From the NCBI GenBank assembly GCA_964412395.1, contig CAYPOY010000043.1, positions 1 to 23,279 on the forward strand: 23,279 bases of DNA, in the 5' to 3' direction. Positions 23,242 to 23,279 of the stretch are shown piece by piece. Made by a program: the position numbers and the translations under genes. The stretch comes from CAYPOY01 sp964412395 (lineage in GTDB: Bacteria; Chloroflexota; Anaerolineae; B4-G1). Numbering within the stretch: the first letter of the stretch is position 1; the number at the start of each line of letters is the position of its first letter. Below the pieces are notes generated by a model. It was not told the origin of the DNA. It saw only the letters and a program-made list of their open reading frames with translations, and did not search any database.

Positions 23242-23279
23242 GATTTCGCAAATTTGAGGACGGAGGCTGAAGCAACTTA

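Overview
GC-rich bacterial accessory DNA in which every convincing gene lies on the minus strand, so the window reads functionally from right to left. The gene style (PrgI-type conjugation genes, NB-ARC ATPase with NPHP3-like TPR arrays, very large TPR proteins) suggests a Chloroflexota-like filamentous or multicellular bacterium. This is inference: no rRNA, tRNA or other marker gene is present.

Right part (about 23279-19250): a piece of a conjugative type IV secretion module, with a VirB6/TrbL-like polytopic membrane protein, a PrgI-family protein and a TraC/VirB4 N-terminal-like protein in one operon. It ends abruptly in a short ATPase fragment, so the conjugation module is truncated here. 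Middle (about 19250-14962): a mobile-element and debris zone. It holds a 209-bp MITE-like element with 17-bp inverted ends, a DDE transposase gene preceded by an in-frame ORF ending in TGA, two diverged direct repeats flanking the transposase, and a decayed SNF2/DEAH helicase fragment.

Left part (14961-1): an apparently co-transcribed conflict/immune-receptor island. The order is a 157-aa helical protein with a C-terminal short motif, an NB-ARC ATPase with the same motif near its N-terminus, three tandem TPR sensor genes of 6, 13 and 10 repeat units, a 374-aa membrane protein, a 2090-aa TPR-PIN protein, and a frameshifted NACHT-type ATPase that runs off the left edge.

The most striking observation is that five of these proteins share one 17-residue segment (invariant Q1, A5, S9, I11, V14, Q16). 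It is at the C-terminus of the small putative effector and at the N-terminus of both STAND ATPases, the TPR-PIN protein and the membrane protein. This placement matches the published logic of bacterial amyloid signalling motifs that connect NLR receptors to death-domain-like effectors, but here one motif seems to wire a whole multi-component island. The second is that the receptor is split: one ATPase is followed by three separately encoded TPR sensors, and remnants of the ATPase 3' end survive just before sensors 2 and 3, which shows how the sensor cassettes were duplicated.
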